The notes beneath the pieces were generated by a model, which worked only from the letters and a program-made list of their open reading frames with translations, was not told where the DNA came from and made no database searches. A stretch of 42,190 nt of DNA from an uncultured Pseudovibrio sp. (GTDB lineage: Bacteria; Pseudomonadota; Alphaproteobacteria; Rhizobiales; Stappiaceae), in assembly GCA_947502585.1 (NCBI GenBank), contig CANNAV010000021.1:1-42190 (forward strand), read 5' to 3'. Below are positions 1 to 7,791 of this stretch, in pieces. The position numbers and the translations under genes were made by a program. Within the stretch, counting starts at the first letter, position 1. Each line of letters opens with the position of its first letter.

Positions 1-190
1 ATATTCGCCAGAGCTCAACCCTACTGAGAACATTTGGCAATTCCTGCGCCAGAACTATCTCTCAAACCGGGTATTTGAGACCTGGGAAGATATTGTTGAT
101 GCATGTTGCCATGCCTGGAACCGATTAATCGCTGAAACAGGGCGGATCAAAACAATTGCATCACGGGACTGGGCAATAACAGGTCAATGA
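1..190 (+). mobile_element. IS630-family transposase, C-terminal end (partial)
   Basis: The reading frame enters from the left edge at base 2 and stops at 188-190, giving 62 residues. It opens with the SPELNPTENIW segment, which in IS630/Tc1-type DDE transposases holds the last catalytic acidic residue, and continues with the usual short helical tail. The element's right end must lie between the stop and about base 257, where the neighbouring cobI homology stops. IS630 elements insert at TA dinucleotides, and TA steps are present at this junction (around 253-258), but I could not fix the exact terminal repeat because the left end is outside the window. Only the family assignment is firm; activity cannot be judged. 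Confidence 0.85.
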
Positions 191-256
191 TTATGCAGGT
201 TGGTATAACCACATGCCAAAACCAAAAAACACCTTGCAAACAGGAGTCGTCCATAC

Positions 257-568
257 ATACAGGAACGGATTTCCCTCACACAAGACAACTACACCTTCCC
301 CGGCTTTCAACCTTTCCGGGATCGTATCTGCCGCGTGGACGTAGATTTCTTTTGCAGGGAAACGCTCAACCTTCATCGGCATTTCAATCAGGATTTCTGT
401 GGTTCCCTCTTGAATATATGATGCTGCGATTTGCCGATCCAAGGTGGGCACTCCGACTACTGCGGGGTAGGCGACTGTCTTTGCAGAGCAAATAAGCAGG
501 TGAGCTTTTAAGGTTAAAAGCTCGGGGTCTCCTGGTCCAGGACCTACGCCATAGAGCGTACCAGTCAT
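257..568 (-). pseudogene. cobI: cobI remnant: precorrin-2 C20-methyltransferase, N-terminal part
   Basis: About 104 residues match the start of the cobalamin enzyme that adds the C20 methyl group to precorrin-2 using S-adenosylmethionine. The N-terminal GVGPGPGDPELLTLKA loop and the VLCEGNPFLY segment of the tetrapyrrole methylase fold are clear. Homology stops right after the FLY of that segment, and the frame then runs into IS-like sequence to a stop at 191, so roughly the last 130 residues of a normal ~240-residue protein are missing. The start codon overlaps the end of the upstream cobL remnant by four bases (565-568), the usual operon spacing. The IS630 insertion is the probable cause of truncation. 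It cannot be functional in this form. Confidence 0.85.
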
Positions 569-1347
569 GATTTCACCGGGCTCCCTTGTGTTGCCGGCAT
601 CAACGGACGCCAGCTCGTGAGACTGCCAATAGAATCTGCTCTGGAGGTTGCTATACGGCTTAACTCTCCACCGAATTTCTTCCAGCGTTCGGCCAGCACC
701 AGTTCTCCTTCCAGTGTTACAGCGTTGGCAACCACACGACCTCCTGAGCGCAACGCCTCAAAGCACGTTTTGAGTATACCCGCTGATGTCAGGCCACCCC
801 CAACAAATATTGCATTTGGCTGCGACAAATTAAAGAGCGCTTCCGGGCCTTTGCCTGCAATAAGCTGAAGTTTTGGGGTTCCGGGAGCTGCAGCATTTCC
901 GCGATTAGACACATGCCGTTTTTCAAGCGGCTCAATGGCAAAAGCCCCGGTGTTTCTTGCAGACTGCGACCACTCAATACCGATGGAGCCGCTGCGTGCT
1001 CCGATATCCTGTAAGGTCTGCCCCGGAACAGGTATAAGCTTGGCAAGTGTCACAGCCCGAACTTTTTGTTTGGCCATCTTTCCATCATGGCGGAATGCAG
1101 AATCCGGCAAACCAAGAGTACGAGACAAAACAGGCGCGTCAGGGATCGGGATGGCTTCAATTGTGATCGTATTCAGAGCGGCAGCTTTGCCAGAGCACTC
1201 TTTAGCCACGCAGCTCTTCACTTTTCCTGCGGCCACCAGGATGCCCAGGTTTGGTCAAGGTACTTGCCCATACCCTTCACCAGTAAAAAGATCCGCTATC
1301 TCTCCGGGAGCAGCGCCATTTGACGTGAGTGCGATGAGGCGAGTACC
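565..1347 (-). pseudogene. cobL: cobL remnant: precorrin-6Y C5,15-methyltransferase (decarboxylating), mostly the CbiT half
   Basis: CobL is a fusion of CbiE (C5 methylation) and CbiT (C15 methylation plus decarboxylation). Here the CbiT half is readable from about 1080 down to 565: an SAM-binding DIGARSGSIGIEW motif, an AIEP strand end, a VGGG loop, a VANAVTLE strand and a terminal WRP motif. Of CbiE only the last ~80 residues remain, starting at GTRLIALTSNGAAP near 1347. Within it an in-frame TGA (1255-1257, complement) interrupts the segment just before the ILVAAGK stretch. The first ~130 residues of CbiE are absent, and cbiX-like sequence is joined directly in frame upstream. An ATG-initiated frame of 223 codons (1236 to 565) could still be translated as a lone CbiT-like domain, but the missing CbiE and the truncated cobI beside it argue for a dead operon. 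Confidence 0.8.
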
Positions 1348-1636
1348 AGGATAGAGCGCGGCAACTTCATCGGTGAAGTTGTAAATACGCTGGATAAGAA
1401 CACCAGTGAACAGGAATGTGGGAACACAACAATGTGCTTGTAATCCAGCTTAACAGCGTGCTCTAAACCTAGTTCAACGAGTGGGAACGTTACATCGAAA
1501 AAGCAGATTTTTGCTAACCAAAGCCGTAACTTTCCCATAACATACGGGTGATTCTGGCAACGTTGGAGTTTGCATCCGGGTCTGACGCACCACGGCCAAA
1601 GACCATAAGCAAGGTCTCTTCAGATTGACTAACGAA
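1348..1636 (-). pseudogene. cbiX-type cobaltochelatase fragment fused to cobL
   Basis: Three short stretches in different frames align in order with the C-terminal half of a CbiX-family sirohydrochlorin cobaltochelatase: ETLLMVFGRGASDPDANSNV (about 1618-1559), then FFDVTFPLVELGLEHAVKL followed by HIVVFPH, then FLFTGVLIQRIYNFTDEVAAL. Moving between them needs a frameshift near 1515 and another near 1415, and an in-frame stop lies upstream near 1636. The last stretch continues without a break into CobL sequence at YPGTRLIAL, so a deletion has joined cbiX to the middle of cobL, removing whatever lay between, probably cobH and the CobL N-terminus. Sequence from 1637 to 1740 gives no family I can name; it includes a run of eight C (1703-1710 region). 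Confidence 0.75.
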
Positions 1637-1883
1637 TCAGAACATCAGCCGCGCACAGGCCCGCAGCTCCACACATTACTTTGTCAGAGGGCTTCGATTC
1701 TACCCCCCCCGATCTGAGCCGAGCGCCCCCGAAACCCATTTCATTCCGTTACGGGACGCATCCATAGTTTTACGAGGTGCAAGCTGGTTGGCAGCCCTGG
1801 ATATAACAAGATGATAGTTTGCGCAATTAGCCGATACCGGGGTTTTATCAGGTGCAAAAATACGGGGAACTTGATCGAAGTGT

Positions 1884-1913
1884 TTGACTTACACCTGCAT
1901 CTGGCATTGCTAT
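1884..1913 (+). promoter_or_regulatory. Candidate sigma-70 promoter for the ACT-domain gene
   Basis: A TTGACT hexamer at 1884-1889 and TGCTAT at 1908-1913 are separated by 18 bases and lie about 50 bases before the start codon at 1965. The pattern matches a housekeeping promoter moderately well; it is a visual match only. Confidence 0.4.
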
Positions 1914-1964
1914 TAAAGACAGGGCTCCATCCTATCACAGGGGTCGATTTTGTGGAGATGCATT

Positions 1965-2498
1965 ATGAAAAAAGAGCTTGTCCTCACCGTCGTTGCTGAT
2001 GACCGCCCAGGTCTGGTTGGTGAAGTTTCTAAGGTAGTTGCTGATCACAAAGCGAACTGGATCGACAGTTCCCTCTCTCGTCTGGGAGGCCAGTTTGCGG
2101 GTATTGTTCGTGTGCATGTTGAAAAGGCACAGGCAACAGAACTTTCGGCAGCTCTGACCAGGCTTGAATCCGTGGGGCTTACCATTGGCACTCACGAGAA
2201 CAATACAGGTGATGCACCAGCAGGTGCTCATGCGCTTCTTCATATTCTGGGACAGGATCAGCCTGGCATGATCAGTCGTGTCTCCAGGGTACTCGCAGAT
2301 CTTCATGTGAGCATTGAAACTCTTGAGTCACTGGTTGAACCGGGCTCTATGAGTGGTGATCTCATGTTCCGGGCAAATGCTCGCATTATTATTCCGCCAC
2401 ACCTTTCGCCTGCAGAAGTTTCTGAGGCATTGGAAGGCATTGCGGCTGACCTGATGATTGATGTTGAACTCAATGAAGCAGCAGTGGACGGGGGCTGA
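1965..2498 (+). CDS. Tandem ACT-domain protein, GcvR-like (glycine cleavage regulator family)
   Basis: 177 residues made almost wholly of two ACT domains: residues about 1-75, beginning ELVLTVVADDRPGLVGEVSKVV, and about 88-170, with HILGQDQPGMISRVSRVLADL. The DRPGLV and DQPGMI turns are the ligand-binding loops of ACT folds. This is the architecture of GcvR, which in E. coli binds glycine and blocks the activator GcvA, but the family also includes other ACT proteins, so the ligand is unproven. I place the start at 1965 rather than the in-frame ATG-like codon at 1950 because GGAG at 1954-1957 sits seven bases upstream. Neighbours are the cobalamin debris behind it and guanine deaminase ahead, neither obviously linked to glycine cleavage. 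Confidence 0.75.
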   Translation: MKKELVLTVVADDRPGLVGEVSKVVADHKANWIDSSLSRLGGQFAGIVRVHVEKAQATELSAALTRLESVGLTIGTHENNTGDAPAGAHALLHILGQDQPGMISRVSRVLADLHVSIETLESLVEPGSMSGDLMFRANARIIIPPHLSPAEVSEALEGIAADLMIDVELNEAAVDGG

Positions 2499-2615
2499 TC
2501 TCTTACGTGGATCACGCTGTTCACAGGTCTCTACCGGATAATTACGATTACCCTCGTTCCCAGCCTGAATTTGGGCTAAATAAGTCTGTTTGGTTCAATT
2601 TCCGGGTAATATCTG

Positions 2616-3941
2616 ATGCAAAAAACTGTCAGGACAATAACAGCACTTCGCGGCCATGTGTTTCAATTTAGCGGTGATCCGTTCCGCGATAATCCGGCAG
2701 AGGCTTTGACAGACTGGTCAGACGGGCTGGTTGTTACTGAAAACGGCAGGATCATCGCAGTTGGTGATGCGGCAGAGTTGATGAAGACACTTCCGGATGA
2801 TGCTGTTGTTTATGATCACAGCGGCAAATTCATTCTCCCCGGCTTTGTGGATTGCCATGTCCATTATCCACAGACAGAGATTATTGCTTCCTATGGTGCT
2901 CAGCTGATCGAGTGGCTGAACACCTATACCTTCCCGGCTGAAGCCAAATTTGGCGACATTGACTACGCCCGCCGGGCTGCGGACGTGTATTTGCAACAGA
3001 GCTTTTCAAACGGCATCACGAGCGCTTCAGTTTACTGTACCATCCATCCCGAGTCGGTAGATGCACTGTTTGAACAAGCTGCGCGATACAACATGCGTAT
3101 TGCTGCCGGTAAAGTCATGATGGACCGCAATGCACCGGAAAATCTGTGTGATACAGCGCAGACGGGTTATGATCAGTCCAAAGCGTTACTGGAGAAATGG
3201 CATGGGCAGGGTCGTGCGCTCTACTCCATCACTCCGCGTTTTGCACCAACTTCTACTCCCGGGCAAATGGAAGCAACCGGAACACTCTGGAAAGAGTACC
3301 CTCAGGCTTTGCTACAGACTCACACTTCCGAGAACCGCCAGGAGTTAGAATGGGTGGGACAGCTTTATCCTGAACATCCAGATTACGTTGGTGTTTACGA
3401 ACACTTTGGATTGCTGGGCAAAGGCTGTGTGCTCGGGCACGGAATTTATCTGAATGATCGTGAAAAAGCGGTTCTTCATGAGACAGGTACGTCCATCGCA
3501 CACTGCCCGACCTCGAACACCTTTATTGGCTCAGGCCTGTTTAATGTGCGTGGCTCGCATTATACACATCAGCCGATCCGTGTGGGCCTGGCAACCGATG
3601 TGGGGGGCGGTTCGAGCTTTTCCATGCTGACCACCATGCGCACTGCCTATGAGATTGCACAGCTGCAAGGAAACTCTCTGCATCCTGTACAAGCCTATTA
3701 TCTGGCGACAGTCGGTTCGGCTAAATCGCTCTGTCAGGAAGACAGAATCGGCAACATCAAAGTGGGCATGGAAGCTGACTTTGCCGTCATCGATCCGCTC
3801 TCAACCCCGCTTATCCGCCACCGCATGTCTTACGCCAATAACGTGATTGAGCAGCTGTTCATTCAAATGATCCTTGGCGATGATCGTGCAATTGCAGCAA
3901 CTTATGTTGATGGCAAGCGAGTCTATTCTCTCGCATCATAA
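2616..3941 (+). CDS. guaD: Guanine deaminase
   Basis: Hydrolyses guanine to xanthine and ammonia in cytoplasmic purine catabolism. The 441-residue length is typical. Amidohydrolase landmarks are all present: PGFVDCHVHYPQ with metal-binding His81 and His83, THTSE with His236 and catalytic Glu239, LGHGIYL with His275, AHCPTSN at about 295-301, and the metal Asp328 in ATDVGGG. The HTSEN and DVGGGSSFSM segments distinguish guanine deaminase from related Atz/Trz hydrolases. It is expressed alone, 117 bases after the ACT-domain gene, with no strong Shine-Dalgarno visible before its ATG. It fits the purine-salvage theme with deoD (18.9 kb) and the nucleoside importer (24-29 kb). Confidence 0.95.
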   Translation: MQKTVRTITALRGHVFQFSGDPFRDNPAEALTDWSDGLVVTENGRIIAVGDAAELMKTLPDDAVVYDHSGKFILPGFVDCHVHYPQTEIIASYGAQLIEWLNTYTFPAEAKFGDIDYARRAADVYLQQSFSNGITSASVYCTIHPESVDALFEQAARYNMRIAAGKVMMDRNAPENLCDTAQTGYDQSKALLEKWHGQGRALYSITPRFAPTSTPGQMEATGTLWKEYPQALLQTHTSENRQELEWVGQLYPEHPDYVGVYEHFGLLGKGCVLGHGIYLNDREKAVLHETGTSIAHCPTSNTFIGSGLFNVRGSHYTHQPIRVGLATDVGGGSSFSMLTTMRTAYEIAQLQGNSLHPVQAYYLATVGSAKSLCQEDRIGNIKVGMEADFAVIDPLSTPLIRHRMSYANNVIEQLFIQMILGDDRAIAATYVDGKRVYSLAS

Positions 3942-4115
3942 AGTTACAGTCAGAGCTGACGATAGTCATCAAAGGGCAGGAGTCCCCTGCGTGCTCTTAT
4001 ATATGGAACTTCTGCTGCGCACACTACGCTCAACCAAAGAGAGGCTCAGGAGGCAGTTATGCTGATTTCCCGAACCCCGGTTTTGTTAGAAAGAATTTAG
4101 AACGCATTCTTACCA

Positions 4116-4133
4116 TTGATTGAATTCAATCAA
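4116..4133. repeat. Perfect 18-bp palindrome between convergent genes
   Basis: TTGATTGAATTCAATCAA is a perfect dyad with no spacer. It lies 15 bases beyond the ggt stop and 175 beyond the guaD stop. The outer half-sites TTGAT/ATCAA equal those of an FNR box, but the spacer is eight bases rather than four, so it is not a standard FNR site. No T-run follows on either strand, so it is a poor terminator. Function unknown. Confidence 0.6.
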
Positions 4134-4148
4134 ACGGAACGCTGGACT

Positions 4149-5897
4149 TTACTCACCCAGAGCAAGACCTTCGCGGCGCGGATCTACGCCACCCTGCAGG
4201 CCATCTGCAGTAATCACAATTCCATGAAGGCCGGAGTTGAGATCGCGAATGTTGGTTTTATAACCCATTGCATCCAGAGCTGGCTGTAGCTTTTCGGCGG
4301 CGGTACCCTTTTCAAGGTCATAGGTGCCGAAGCGGTTAATCAGATGTGGCATGGAGATCGCTTCCTGAATGTTCATGCTCCAGTCCAGGTTCGCGACCAA
4401 TGTTGTGGCTACATAGCCAATGATGCGGCTGCCGCCTGGAGACCCAACGACAACGAATGGTTTGTCATCCTTCATCACAATTGTCGGCGACATGGAGGAG
4501 CGTGGGCGCTTGCCAGGCTCGACACGGTTTGCAATCGGCACTCCATCACTATGCGTAGGGAATGAGAAGTCTGTCAGTTCGTTGTTGAGCAGGAAGCCAT
4601 TGGTCATCAGGCGTGAACCAAAGCCGTTCTCAATGGTGGTTGTCATAGAAACAACATTGCCGTTCGCATCCACTATTGAGAAGTGACTGGTTGATGGCAG
4701 TTCGATACTCTCATCATCGGCCAGCAACATGGCATGATCCCAGGTTGGGTTTCCCGGTGCCACTTGCTCTTTTGAAAGTGCTTTATCGCCACTTAAAAGC
4801 TCGCCGCGTTCTTTCAGATAAGCAGGAGCAATGAGTCCTTTGGTTGGCATTGGCACATAATCACTGTCTGCCATATAGCGACCACGATCAGCAAAGGCGA
4901 GACGAGAGGCATCACCAATCAAGCGCCATGCATTCGGGTCACCTGAGTTCATTGATGGCAGATCATAGCTGTTGAGCTGACCGAGAATCTGACCAACAGT
5001 CAGAGCACCTGAGGATGGAGGGCCCATACCGCAGACTTCATAAACGCGGTACTTCGCACACACTGCGGTACGCTCTTTGATTTTGTAGTTTGCCAGATCT
5101 TCAAGAGCCAGCTTACCCGGATTACCCTTAGCGGACTGAACAGTATCAACGACAGACTTTGCAATATCTCCAGAATAGAAGCCGTCCGCTCCATTTTGAG
5201 AAATTGCAGTCAGTGTCGCTGCATACTCCGGGTTTTTGAGCAAGTGGCCAACAGGAAGCGGCGTTCCACCTGGCAGGAAATAGTTCTTTGTTGTCTCAAA
5301 GCGGGAGAGGCGCTCCTGATCTGCTGTAATCAAAGCATTCAGGCGTGGAGAAACCTTAAAGCCGTCTGTTGCCAGTTTAATGGCGGGTGCAACCAGATCC
5401 GCCCATGGCAGAGAACCCAGTTTTGAATGCGTATCATACAACAGCTTTACAGTACCGGGCGTTCCGACGGAGAGGCCGCCAACAACTGCATCATAAAACT
5501 TGAGCGGTTCGCCGTTTTCGTTCTGAAACAGTTCTGGCGTCGCAGAGGCAGGTGCAGTTTCACGACCATCATATGTGGTCAGCTTGCCTGCTTCAGCGTC
5601 ATAATAAACGAGGAAAGCACCGCCACCGATCCCGGAAGATTGTGGTTCAACCAGTCCTAACGTGAGCTGCACAGCAACCATCGCATCAATTGCATTACCG
5701 CCAGCTTTCAGCACATCAAAACCTGCCTGAGAGGCATGAGGGTTTGCAGCAACTACCATAAATTTTTTGGCCGTTACCAGCTGCCTGCCGGTGTTTCCAC
5801 TTGCCATTTCCGGAGCGACACTGTCTGCCGCCTCCTGTGCTTGCGCAGGTAAAGCAAGCCCTGCTGCCAGTAAGGCAAAGGCCCATAGTTTTTTCAT
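4149..5897 (-). CDS. ggt: Gamma-glutamyltransferase (glutathione hydrolase), periplasmic
   Basis: Cleaves or transfers the gamma-glutamyl group of glutathione and related peptides. The 582-residue precursor starts at 5897, where AGGAGG lies seven bases upstream; a longer in-frame start at 5921 lacks this. Residues 1-20 form a signal peptide (MKKLWAFALLAAGLALPAQA). The proenzyme splits into two subunits before the catalytic threonine, seen here as Thr403 in LPSTSHFSIVD. The gamma-glutamyl-binding GxGGGAFLVY stretch (about 90-98), the GPPSSG region (about 292) and the RPRSSMSP and GSPGGSRI motifs near the C-terminus are all present. It follows the racemase by 40 bases, so the two are probably one operon handling peptide-derived glutamate or related amino acids; that coupling is inference. 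Confidence 0.95.
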   Translation of the reverse strand: MKKLWAFALLAAGLALPAQAQEAADSVAPEMASGNTGRQLVTAKKFMVVAANPHASQAGFDVLKAGGNAIDAMVAVQLTLGLVEPQSSGIGGGAFLVYYDAEAGKLTTYDGRETAPASATPELFQNENGEPLKFYDAVVGGLSVGTPGTVKLLYDTHSKLGSLPWADLVAPAIKLATDGFKVSPRLNALITADQERLSRFETTKNYFLPGGTPLPVGHLLKNPEYAATLTAISQNGADGFYSGDIAKSVVDTVQSAKGNPGKLALEDLANYKIKERTAVCAKYRVYEVCGMGPPSSGALTVGQILGQLNSYDLPSMNSGDPNAWRLIGDASRLAFADRGRYMADSDYVPMPTKGLIAPAYLKERGELLSGDKALSKEQVAPGNPTWDHAMLLADDESIELPSTSHFSIVDANGNVVSMTTTIENGFGSRLMTNGFLLNNELTDFSFPTHSDGVPIANRVEPGKRPRSSMSPTIVMKDDKPFVVVGSPGGSRIIGYVATTLVANLDWSMNIQEAISMPHLINRFGTYDLEKGTAAEKLQPALDAMGYKTNIRDLNSGLHGIVITADGLQGGVDPRREGLALGE

Positions 5898-5937
5898 TAT
5901 TTTCCCTCCTGAAGCGGACAAATTTCCGCTGATCAGA

Positions 5938-6651
5938 CTAGCTCTTCAACTTGCCGCTCATATTCAATGCAAAGTCCAGAATTCCGCGCACATGTTCTGT
6001 GGTGCTATCAATGACCGGAGCTGAAATATCCTCCTGACCCACCAACAATCCAAGCTCTGTGCACGCCAGAATGACACTATCTGCACCCTGATCCTGTGCT
6101 TTTCTGACTATCTGCAAGAGTGTGCGGCGAGAATCCTCATTAATCTGGCCCCGACACAACTCATTATAGGCGATATCATGAACGACGACTTGCCCACCAC
6201 TGTCAGGGATCACTACAGATAATCCGTGGCTATCCTGCAATCGCCGGATGTAAAAATCCTGTTCCATGATGTAGCGTGTTGCAAGCAAAAGGGGTTTTCT
6301 GCTTTTTATCTTTTGAATAGCACTCGCAGTTGTTTCTGCAATATGAATGAATGGGATAGTCAAACCATCCTGGATGCAGGAGGCAACTTTGTGCATTGTG
6401 TTCGCACAGATCACAATGCAATCAGCTCCGGCACTTTCTAATTTCAGCGCTGCCTGTTTTAGCAAACTACCCGCTTCTTCCCACTCTCCGTGTGCAATAA
6501 GCAACTCGATCTGAGAAAAATCAAATGACCATAAGACGAGCTCAGCAGAGTGAAGTCCACCAAGCCGCAAACGCGTTTGCTGATTAATCAGCCTGTAATA
6601 GGTGGCTGTGCTCTCCCAGCTCATTCCTCCTAATAAGCCAATCGTTTTCAT
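5938..6651 (-). CDS. Aspartate/glutamate racemase family protein
   Basis: 237 residues with the two catalytic cysteines of PLP-independent racemases: Cys82 in ICANTMH and Cys197 in LACTELGLL. The opening KTIGLLGGMSWEST is typical of the broad-specificity YgeA-type amino-acid racemases rather than MurI. The substrate cannot be read from sequence. An AGGAA ribosome site lies four bases before the ATG. It is the first gene of a likely two-gene unit with ggt; racemisation of the glutamate or other residue freed by the transpeptidase is a reasonable guess. Confidence 0.85.
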   Translation of the reverse strand: MKTIGLLGGMSWESTATYYRLINQQTRLRLGGLHSAELVLWSFDFSQIELLIAHGEWEEAGSLLKQAALKLESAGADCIVICANTMHKVASCIQDGLTIPFIHIAETTASAIQKIKSRKPLLLATRYIMEQDFYIRRLQDSHGLSVVIPDSGGQVVVHDIAYNELCRGQINEDSRRTLLQIVRKAQDQGADSVILACTELGLLVGQEDISAPVIDSTTEHVRGILDFALNMSGKLKS

Positions 6652-7222
6652 ATATTCCTCGACATATTATACTCGTCGTAAGAACTATGTTGGCAAATTG
6701 CACCGACTTAGAGAAGGTCGTTTTTTGTGCAGTTGAGCTGGAAGACCTGAATTTCGGCACTCTGCAAGTGATGTTCTCGCCATCTTTCGCCTCCCGGTAT
6801 GCCCACCCGGTTTACTCAGCTGTTCATGTTTCGCTGCCTGCAGAAGGGCAATCGCAGGGCTTATTCGTCTGGTAAGCTTGGCGATATCAGTAAATTTATA
6901 AATTGGTCCGCTGGGCTTCCGGTCCAATTGTAACCTGAACTTTGCAAAGTCCGGTATTAGAGATATCCGGAGTGAATGATGCAGTTTTCGTTTTTGACAT
7001 GGCGCTAACACCAGAAAAAGAGCCGAAAATACAATGCGGTCAAACCAGAGAGGGCGCTTAAAACACAGAGTATATATATTTTCGAACTTAGTTTAATTAT
7101 ATAAAAATACATATATATTATCCAGCCATTACCGAGATAAAGGTCGCTATGGACAACAAACCTAAGTTGCAAAGCGGACGTTAAATTTTCATGATACCTA
7201 AGTAAAATTACCTCAGATATTT
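6652..7222. other. Gene-poor region, 571 bases
   Basis: No convincing gene. Short frames on both strands between about 6685 and 7011 show no family I recognise. The stretch 7065-7130 is strongly AT-rich with runs of TA and may hold a promoter. The region could contain a fully decayed gene, but nothing supports a specific one. Confidence 0.5.
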
Positions 7223-7786
7223 TTATTGCCATTTAGTCATGTTCATACCCGGATCAATTCCCAGTGTATTTACACCCCGGGCAGCAATTTCTTTGAGAAT
7301 ATCTTCTTTGTTTTGCATATCTGCATAAAATGGAGGCACTGGCAGCGCGATAATTCCACCCATCCGAGTCACTTTGAGCATAGCCTCCAAATGTCCCTCA
7401 TGCAGAGGTGTCTCGCGCGGAACGAGGACCAGTTTGCGGCGCTCTTTGAGCACAACATCAGCAGCACGTGTAAGTAGATTATCTGAAAAAGAATAGGCGA
7501 CGCCTGATAGTGTACGCATAGAGCATGGAGTGATGATCATTCCGTCTGTATGGAACGAACCGCTTGCAATGGCGGATGTCATCTCGTCAGGCGCGTAAGT
7601 GATGGATGCAAGCGCTTTTAGCTGCTCGAGACCATTCTTGCCAAGCTCATGCTGAACCGATGCAACGGCCCCTTTTGAATGCACCAGATGCGTTTCCACG
7701 CTCTGAGATTTCAATATTTCCAGCGTTTTCAGTGCGAGCTGAGCCCCTGATGCTCCAGATACCCCAACAATGATGCGCCTGGTCAT
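7223..7786 (-). CDS. ubiX: Flavin prenyltransferase UbiX
   Basis: Makes prenylated FMN, the cofactor that UbiD decarboxylases require, from FMN and dimethylallyl phosphate. The 187-residue length is typical. Family landmarks are the N-terminal VGVSGASGAQLA FMN loop, the MIITPCSMRTLSGVAYSFSDNLLTRAADV block (about 83-112), the LVPRETPLHEGHLEAM segment and PVPPFY. It begins five bases after the ubiD stop with a GAAGTGAG-like ribosome site inside the end of ubiD, so ubiD-ubiX form one operon. The stop is at 7223 and no clear T-rich terminator follows. Confidence 0.95.
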   Translation of the reverse strand: MTRRIIVGVSGASGAQLALKTLEILKSQSVETHLVHSKGAVASVQHELGKNGLEQLKALASITYAPDEMTSAIASGSFHTDGMIITPCSMRTLSGVAYSFSDNLLTRAADVVLKERRKLVLVPRETPLHEGHLEAMLKVTRMGGIIALPVPPFYADMQNKEDILKEIAARGVNTLGIDPGMNMTKWQ

Positions 7787-7791
7787 GCAGA

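Noticed and set aside
1950-1964. Upstream start for the ACT-domain protein
   Set aside because: The five extra residues are outside the ACT fold and the ribosome site GGAG fits only the ATG at 1965.
6685-7011. A 108-codon minus-strand frame after ubiX
   Set aside because: Composition and residue pattern do not resemble any family I know, there is no ribosome site, and the region behaves like non-coding DNA.
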